From contig CP070687.1 in assembly GCA_020353115.1 (NCBI GenBank), positions 178,700-188,026 of the forward strand: 9,327 nt of DNA, read 5' to 3'. This DNA is from Bacteroidales bacterium (GTDB lineage: Bacteria; Bacteroidota; Bacteroidia; Bacteroidales; VadinHA17). The first letter of the stretch is position 1. Each line of letters starts with the position of its first letter. Under the pieces are notes generated by a model, which saw nothing but the letters and a program-made list of their open reading frames with translations, was not told where the DNA came from and did not search any database. Below, in pieces: positions 5,201-9,327 of the stretch. Both the position numbers and the translations under genes were made by a program.

Positions 5201-8059
5201 ACCGGGTGTACCGTCTCCCCAATCCCATTCATACCCGGAAATAGCTCCCGTTGCGGCATTGTCAACCGTGATCTGGAACGGAGCACACCCCTCAAAATCG
5301 TTCACGGAGAAATCGGCATGAATATATGGATGAACGACAATGTTCTGGTAAGATGTATCACGACAGAGATCCGGAGTAGTGCTAACCAGTCGTACCGTGT
5401 AATTGGCATTTACAAGGGTGAAATTCTCAAACAGGTGGAACGGATCGGTGTCGGATGAGGAACCTCCGTCGCCAAAATCCCATTCGAACATGGTTGCCGT
5501 TGCCGAGGACTGGTTGGTAAAGTTCACGCCAAGCGGATGGCAGCCGATGATATTATCCTGTGTGAATGCAGAGGTTACTTCTGGGTAGACGGTGATGATC
5601 CTGGAAATGGTATCCATGCATCCGCGTGTATTGTTCTTTACCACAAGCTGCAAAATGTGTTGGACAGGAGCACCTGTTGCATTCACATAGGTATGGAAAA
5701 ATGAGGCCGCGGATGTATTGGAAAAATTACCATCTCCCAGATCCCATTCATATTCCTCTATATAACCTGCTGAGTTATTCTCAATACTAATGGTGAAAGG
5801 GGAACAGCCCCGAACGGTATCGACGGCAAAATCAGCCTCAAGATATGGATAGACGGAAATATCCGTCTCCGCCGTATCGGTACAATAAAATGGAGATATG
5901 GCCACCATTTCCACATGATAGATGCTGTCTGCCATACCAAAGTTATAATAGGTATGGGAAGGGCTGACATCATTGGAATAATTCCCGTCGCCAAGATCCC
6001 ACTTGTACCGGTCGGTATTCCCGGTTGATGTATTTGTAAAATCAACCGTTACAGGCTGACACCCGTCAACCACATTTGTAGTAAAGCCTGCATTTATTTC
6101 GGGCCGGACCATGATATCCCTCTGGAATTCATCCGTACAACCATGCTGGTTCCAAACCAGCAATTGTATGGTTTTTCTCTGGATGGTATCTGTGGTATTG
6201 GTGAAGGTATGGAGAAATACGGTATTGGTATCATAGACATAGCCGTTAAACGGGTCATCCAGATCAAAATCCCATTGCACATTCAGCGTATCGCTCATAT
6301 CTACACCGAATGACTGGTTATCGATTGTAACCTGGTCGGGTGCACAGATATACCACTTATCCATTTCGAAATAGCCTTCAATTTCAGTCGAGATTCCCAC
6401 AATAATGGTGAATGAAGTATCGGGGAAGCAGGCCCTTGTAATCGTAACCGTATAATTATATACACCGGGTGGGGGAGCTGCAATCGGAGTAGCGATAAAG
6501 GGATCGCTCAGATAATCGGAAGGAGACCAGGTATAGGTCAATCCTCCTGATGCCCTGAGTTGGACGGTATCCCCGAAACACCGGCCTATGGATTGGGATC
6601 CCGACTCAACGACTAATGCCTCACCACGGGATTCCGCGTAATCGGAGAAATAGCCATACTTACACCCTGTTGTTCTTCCACCCTCAATCAGCCCGAGGTG
6701 AAAAACACTTTCGGAATTGGTGATCTTTACCACTTCGTTCTGCGGAACACCTCCTCCCGTACCGTTGGCAAACTGTTTGTTTGCCTCTTTTAAACATACA
6801 AAACCTGTTGCTCCTACTGGTTCGAACCAGTTTGCCGGTATGTTAAAGGTGCTACCATCTTCATAGTGCATGGTAAAATTATCCTTTGCCGCATCCAGGG
6901 TCATGATATTCAGGTAAAAGCCCTCATTGGTCGACCGGGTAAAGCTTACCTCGAGCGAACCAGTACAGCCATCTATTGTTGGCAGCACAGCACCTCCAAA
7001 TTCACAACCAAAACCGGAAACATGCAAAACATAGATCGGTTTATCCCCGGCAATATGAGTAGAGTTTTGGCTAAGTTCATAACTTACCTGTTGACCGGCA
7101 AATGCAATGTTGCTGTAAAAAGCCCCGTTGACAAACACCTGAGTATTCGGCTGGGTAGCCAGGATAAACACCCTTTCCCCGGAAGGGACTCCATCCGTCG
7201 GATCAACTGCCGGGTTGATGAGGTTTATCTTTCCACGCATCACAATATATTCATAACCTACAATCCGGCGGTTGTCCACACGCCGGACCGGAACCACCTG
7301 GTCACCGATCAGGTCCTTACAGCCCTGGGGCTCGGCCCAGACGGAATCATCCTTTATCGATACGGCGATGGGCTTATTCGAAGTAATGTGTGTTCCTCCC
7401 AGATGATCTGCCGCCAGTTGGGTAACGGCCCTTGCCGAATAGGTTTCACCACGGTTAAGGGTTATTACATAAGGTATACCAGCAGGATGATCAACCGGAA
7501 CACCTTTCACTGCTGCCGTCGGAGTAATGGTAATCTGGGTATTATCTTCCGTCGCAACAATATCGATGGCCGAATAAGGTACAACGGGATTGTAAATACC
7601 ATTCCTCCATATATCATTGAATGGCGCATAAAATTCCATTCCGAGACCGTTTCTGCCTTTCAGGGCATATATATCCCGGTTGTAGAATTCGTCCTCATCA
7701 TAGTATACGGTAATGAGGTTTGTCGCAGTGATATGTATTCCCTTGTCAAGGGGGGTATCATATATATCGTTCTCAAGATCATTCACAAATGGAGTTACAT
7801 CGATGGACACGGTACTGTTGGCAGGGACATTGAATGTTGTATCCAGACCTGCTGGCCTTGCCGGCTGATAAATCCTTACCGTACTGGGCAAATCCATAGC
7901 GGACACACGGAAATATATCGGTTCACCACCGGGGAAAATTCCATGGCTTTCCGTAATTTCAGGCGCAACAAACCAGAATTCGACGTCCGTCTGCGGAAAA
8001 GCAGTAAATGTCAATGACACGGAAATCACAGAAAAAATTAACGTTATAAACCTCCGCAT
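2219..8059 (-). CDS. Giant secreted PKD-array protein with IgGFc-binding-like N-terminus and T9SS type B sorting domain
   Basis: The 1946-aa product is intact. In order: a signal peptide (about 1-23, MRRFITLIFSVISVSLTF then AFPQ); an IgGFc-binding-like region (about 24-475) opening with EFWFVAPEITESHG and containing NKPIAVSIKDDS and DKPIYVLHVSG repeats; an Ig-like domain (about 486-555, GDTVQLRASGGLTYTWSP); fifteen PKD-type domains (about 556-1844) with WDFGDG-like cores; and a gliding-motility-associated C-terminal domain (about 1845-1946). The last is recognised by FPNAFFPN, NDVFHP, LQIFTRWGEFIFES, GWDGYYEGQ and DVYVYKAVGKF. In known families this C-terminal domain directs export through the outer membrane by T9SS and surface attachment or release, so the protein should be extracellular. 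Adhesion, gliding or matrix function is inference; no ligand or enzyme domain is seen. ATG 8057-8059 is chosen because it directly begins the signal peptide. Ribosome-binding sequence is weak. It is divergent from another secreted repeat protein gene (start 8261). Confidence 0.95.
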   Translation of the reverse strand: MRRFITLIFSVISVSLTFTAFPQTDVEFWFVAPEITESHGIFPGGEPIYFRVSAMDLPSTVRIYQPARPAGLDTTFNVPANSTVSIDVTPFVNDLENDIYDTPLDKGIHITATNLITVYYDEDEFYNRDIYALKGRNGLGMEFYAPFNDIWRNGIYNPVVPYSAIDIVATEDNTQITITPTAAVKGVPVDHPAGIPYVITLNRGETYSARAVTQLAADHLGGTHITSNKPIAVSIKDDSVWAEPQGCKDLIGDQVVPVRRVDNRRIVGYEYIVMRGKINLINPAVDPTDGVPSGERVFILATQPNTQVFVNGAFYSNIAFAGQQVSYELSQNSTHIAGDKPIYVLHVSGFGCEFGGAVLPTIDGCTGSLEVSFTRSTNEGFYLNIMTLDAAKDNFTMHYEDGSTFNIPANWFEPVGATGFVCLKEANKQFANGTGGGVPQNEVVKITNSESVFHLGLIEGGRTTGCKYGYFSDYAESRGEALVVESGSQSIGRCFGDTVQLRASGGLTYTWSPSDYLSDPFIATPIAAPPPGVYNYTVTITRACFPDTSFTIIVGISTEIEGYFEMDKWYICAPDQVTIDNQSFGVDMSDTLNVQWDFDLDDPFNGYVYDTNTVFLHTFTNTTDTIQRKTIQLLVWNQHGCTDEFQRDIMVRPEINAGFTTNVVDGCQPVTVDFTNTSTGNTDRYKWDLGDGNYSNDVSPSHTYYNFGMADSIYHVEMVAISPFYCTDTAETDISVYPYLEADFAVDTVRGCSPFTISIENNSAGYIEEYEWDLGDGNFSNTSAASFFHTYVNATGAPVQHILQLVVKNNTRGCMDTISRIITVYPEVTSAFTQDNIIGCHPLGVNFTNQSSATATMFEWDFGDGGSSSDTDPFHLFENFTLVNANYTVRLVSTTPDLCRDTSYQNIVVHPYIHADFSVNDFEGCAPFQITVDNAATGAISGYEWDWGDGTPGSTSGAATLTHLYQNNGPAPVVYPLRLVVENADGCTDTLIRDITVYPVVISQFTQDVTEGCNPLGVQFTNQSNVYATSFMWEFGDGGSSDEQDPYHLFENFTLVNTTHTTKLIAYSDHNCTDTSEVNITVYSKLKADFTFDLGSSCTPFDVTFNNSSLGGVQYHWDFGDGNDTTVLNINPVTHRYTNPSPTLPVTYEVILTVWNANNCTDELRRDVVVYPVVRADFSADASIGCHPFTVNFTNNSTGASTYNWDFGNGQSSDDTNPVMVFENYSLNDTTFNVELVATNTQSCTDTFSIPITVRPYVEADFTIEYTSRCTPFDVTIYNSSINGQQYDWSFDGTPYSTTSGAPISRQFVNTSYTNTQVFTIDLLVTSPQGCTSSLSRDVSVFHAVNADYTSITEGCNPLIVDFTNTSQGGDEYNWEFGDNGSSIVESPSHTYSNLSNVDSVYNVKLLVTSADLCRDSTYGQITVYATPKADFIADNTVDCPPVDITIQNTTDGGDTFTWNFGDGSPPYVTNNLNPIIHTYNNTNVDIVTYELRLHSITANGCEDSISQNINVYPSIIVDFERDSAGCSPYFSEFTNYSVRASQYSWDFGDGITSALTHPSHTYFNNTVNDEVYDVTLVGTSKYGCIDSITKQVTVYPMPHAEFNATPVYQYYPDVTVNLENETNAGFWNFEWQFGDGNSSTLDEPGSHDYATWGEYNISLKAWSSQCEDSIEHRIRIFPPLPVAAFVPSVNAGCMPLTVTFTNNSIYGNSYYWDFDDGGRSTDFEPTHTFYDAGIYQIMLQVEGEGGVDYYFAEINVYTLPYVDFKVEPSLVMLPDQPVKVFNFSEYGERYLWDFGDGGTSDEKELSYQYTEVGVYDISLTVWTEHDCVDSMFMPGAVTVEGEGYIIFPNAFFPNQDQASGGYYSPTSTSNDVFHPLYEGVEIYTLQIFTRWGEFIFESNDPAIGWDGYYEGQICKQDVYVYKAVGKFYNGVAFDIAGDVTLLLRK
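2528..6394 (-). repeat. Array of 15 PKD-type domains in the giant gene, with a two-domain higher-order period
   Basis: Approximate residue borders are 556-655, 656-740, 741-828, 829-913, 914-1001, 1002-1086, 1087-1174, 1175-1258, 1259-1345, 1346-1428, 1429-1516, 1517-1599, 1600-1681, 1682-1761 and 1762-1844. Domains typically run as xADF, GCxPxxVxFTNxS, WDFGDG, a His-Thr-Tyr-like strand, C(T)D(T/S), and a terminal ITVYP. Lengths from domain 2 to 12 are 85, 88, 85, 88, 85, 88, 84, 87, 83, 88, 83: a strict alternation. Even domains carry a single-block linker such as LFENFTLVN. Odd domains have a longer loop followed by L-L-V-V/W-N-x-x-G-C and often end RDITVYPVV. Domains 13-15 (82, 80, 83 aa) do not follow this pattern. 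Several cores are degenerate: WDFDLDD in domain 1, WDFGNG in 8, WSFDGT in 9 and WEFGDN in 10. Borders are by eye and may be off by a few residues. Confidence 0.9.
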
Positions 8060-8260
8060 ATCCCTGTAAAAAAATGTAATTTGGTAAATTATACGACAGG
8101 CGCGTACTTTGGTTTGAAATATTTGTAGGTTTTATACATTCGATAACATTATTCTGGCTTTTAGGATCCTACGCTAGCATTTTCATCAAAATTGATAAAA
8201 TGATTGTAACCATCATTATTTCAATACGTATATATGTTGTAGTATTAAATTGATTGACAA
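8060..8260. promoter_or_regulatory. Divergent intergenic region between two secreted-protein genes
   Basis: This 201-nt AT-rich region must hold the starts of transcription for both the giant gene (leftward) and the MAM/Ig-like gene (rightward), unless one is read from further away. Two dyad symmetries sit side by side. One is at 8180-8200: TTTT, an unpaired C, ATCAA, a 2-nt centre, TTGAT, AAAA. The other is at 8199-8217: AATGAT and ATCATT around a 7-nt centre. They could be operator sites for a regulator acting on both genes; this is inference only. No sequence close to TAnnTTTG with a matching upstream TTTG was found for the leftward gene. No ORF or RNA gene is visible here. Confidence 0.4.
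8113..8142 (+). promoter_or_regulatory. Candidate Bacteroidota-type promoter for the MAM/Ig-like gene
   Basis: TTTG at 8113-8116 is followed 18 nt later by TACATTCG at 8135-8142. This matches the Bacteroidota -33 TTTG and -7 TAnnTTTG elements with one mismatch in the second, and spacing near that usual for the group. It would give a leader of roughly 110 nt before ATG 8261, placing the two dyads at 8180-8217 in the transcribed leader. The match is short in an AT-rich region and could be chance. Confidence 0.25.
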
Positions 8261-9327
8261 ATGATGAAAAAATTATTCTTTCTTTTTACCGGATTATTTT
8301 GGTTCTTCCAGATAAATCCGGTATTGGCCCAGGATACGCTTTTTTTCGAAAATTTTGACGATTACCCGGGAACCAAGCCCCCGGGGTGGACCGGTGAGCT
8401 TGAAGCAGCACCCTCGAGGATCTGGGAATTTGTCAACGGGGGCGGTGTTGTTGAGCCACCCACTCCACCAATACCTGGCAGCAGAAGACCACCCAGTGCT
8501 TATAGTGGTGCGGTCAATGCGCTCTATTTCTATGAAAGCCTTGGAAACGAATCTATTATCCTTATCACTCCTCCCATCGACCTGGAGTTTTCAGTAAAAT
8601 CTGAATTGAGATTCAGGCATGCCCAGATGACCTGGAATAGTATTTTCGGCGAACACAATGATGAATTAAGGATTTACTACAAGACACATCTCGACAGCAA
8701 CTGGGTTGAATCGAAAAAGATTGCTGAATATACGGATCCCGTTGAAGACTGGACAGAACAAACCGTCCTGATTCCTCCGGAAGCATTTACTTCAACCTGT
8801 TATTTCGGATTTAAGGCAACAACAAAGTATGGTTGGGGAGTATGTATCGATGATGTGGCAATTATTAATTGTGATCTTCCAATAGTAAATGCTACGGCAG
8901 ACAATACAATTGTTTGTGAGGGTGAAAGTGTAACATTAACAGCTGAAGGTAATGCTGATGTTTATTATTGGAATAATGGTGTTATTGATGGTGTGCCTTT
9001 TTTCCCACCTGTTGGAACCACTATCTATATTTTAACGGGTGAATTTTTGTCAACAGTCTGTACAAATACAGATACTATCGAAATAACTGTAAATCCTTTA
9101 CCAACAGTAATCGCAACAGCTGATCAGACTTCTGTTTGTGATGGCGAAAATGTTATATTAACAGGAGAAGGAGCTAATGTCTACACATGGGATAACGATG
9201 TTATTAATGGCGTACCTTTTATACCGCCGGTTGGAACAACTACTTACACTGTACTTGGAACCGATTTGCTTGGTTGTTCTAATTATTCAAGTATCAATAT
9301 TACAATTAATCCTGAATATTATTTTAT
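8261..9327 (+). CDS. Secreted MAM/cleaved-adhesin-like protein with Ig-like repeats, 3' end cut by window
   Basis: I see 355 codons open to the window end with no stop. A signal peptide (about 1-23, MMKKLFFLFTGLFWFF... to VLA before QD) is followed by a MAM/choice-of-anchor-J/cleaved-adhesin-like domain (about 24-205). This opens with FFENFDDYPGTKPPGW and contains ALYFYES, ITPPIDL, LRFRHAQMTW, DELRIYYK and the closing GWGVCIDDVAI. Two tandem Ig-like repeats follow (206-279 and 280-351), of the Bacteroidota type with CEGESVTL, YYWNNG and PPVGTT. Such proteins are usually exported and often end in a T9SS sorting domain, which would lie beyond this window. ATG 8261 or 8264 must be the start because an in-frame TGA lies at 8255-8257; 8261 is reported, and either gives a normal signal peptide. 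No Shine-Dalgarno sequence is seen. GC content drops sharply from the adhesin-like part to the repeats. It is divergent from the giant PKD protein gene, which suggests a shared surface role, but the ligand is unknown. Confidence 0.9.
   Translation, partial: MMKKLFFLFTGLFWFFQINPVLAQDTLFFENFDDYPGTKPPGWTGELEAAPSRIWEFVNGGGVVEPPTPPIPGSRRPPSAYSGAVNALYFYESLGNESIILITPPIDLEFSVKSELRFRHAQMTWNSIFGEHNDELRIYYKTHLDSNWVESKKIAEYTDPVEDWTEQTVLIPPEAFTSTCYFGFKATTKYGWGVCIDDVAIINCDLPIVNATADNTIVCEGESVTLTAEGNADVYYWNNGVIDGVPFFPPVGTTIYILTGEFLSTVCTNTDTIEITVNPLPTVIATADQTSVCDGENVILTGEGANVYTWDNDVINGVPFIPPVGTTTYTVLGTDLLGCSNYSSINITINPEYYF
8876..9313 (+). repeat. Two tandem Ig-like repeats (74 and 72 aa) in the second secreted protein
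   Basis: Repeat 1 (8876-9097, residues 206-279) and repeat 2 (9098-9313, residues 280-351) align along their full length: LP-IV/TV-xATADxT, VC-E/D-GE, VxLTxEG, Y-x-W-D/N-N, VI-D/N-GVPF, PPVGTT, a late Cys and ITVNP/ITINP. This is the Ig-like repeat type common in large Bacteroidota surface proteins. Each has a Cys pair (C219 and C267; C293 and C339) that could form a disulfide after export. The next residues (EYYF) do not restart the LPxVxA pattern in what remains of the window. Confidence 0.85.

Noticed and set aside
2528..6394. Regular DNA-level periodicity considered as a CRISPR-like or non-coding repeat array.
   Set aside because: The period (about 250-265 bp singly, about 519 bp in pairs) is far too long for CRISPR, units are diverged, and the repeats are fully explained by in-frame PKD domains.
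6866..8017. A 383-codon open frame on the plus strand, antisense to the N-terminal part of the giant gene.
   Set aside because: The opposite strand encodes a clear signal peptide and IgGFc-binding-like region in one continuous 1946-codon frame. The antisense product has no recognisable domain and an unnatural composition, so it is a shadow frame.
8355..8597. An 80-codon plus-strand frame inside the MAM/Ig-like gene.
   Set aside because: It is out of frame with the recognised signal peptide and adhesin-like domain, and its product is a low-complexity shadow.

Overview
The window looks like a chromosomal segment from a member of the Bacteroidota. The main evidence is a giant secreted protein (1946 aa) that ends in a gliding-motility-associated, type B sorting domain of the type IX secretion system (T9SS). 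It carries an IgGFc-binding-like N-terminal region and a long PKD array. A second secreted Ig-like repeat protein, the lack of strong Shine-Dalgarno sequences before any gene, and a candidate promoter resembling the Bacteroidota TTTG / TAnnTTTG pattern agree with this. A finer placement is not supportable from the sequence.

Layout. (1) Bases 1-2051, minus strand: two cytoplasmic genes, probably one transcription unit. The upstream gene (1365-2051) encodes an AlkD/DNA-alkylation-repair-family HEAT-like protein in which the usual catalytic Asp position appears to be His. After a 27-nt gap comes a cobalamin-binding-type radical SAM enzyme (1-1337) whose 3' end runs off the window. (2) Bases 2052-2218: short spacer without a gene. 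(3) Bases 2219-8059, minus strand: the giant surface protein, made of signal peptide, IgGFc-binding-like region, one Ig-like domain, 15 PKD-type domains and the T9SS type B C-terminal domain. (4) Bases 8060-8260: divergent intergenic region with two adjacent dyad symmetries and one candidate promoter. (5) Bases 8261-9327, plus strand: the 5' part of a second secreted protein, made of signal peptide, MAM/cleaved-adhesin-like domain and at least two tandem Ig-like repeats, open at the window end.

The most distinctive structure is inside the giant gene. The PKD array is not a simple tandem repeat. Domains 1-12 alternate between two subtypes (about 83-85 aa and 87-88 aa after the first), so the unit of amplification appears to be a two-domain block of about 173 codons (519 bp). 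Each of domains 1-12 has a Cys pair at fixed, subtype-specific spacing, while domains 13-15 each have a single Cys. The two divergent surface-protein genes probably serve adhesion, motility or the extracellular matrix, but nothing in the window shows a specific ligand. I found no RNA gene, insertion sequence, CRISPR array or defence system. The individual families are known; the novelty here lies in architecture and in specific residues, not in an obviously new multi-gene system.
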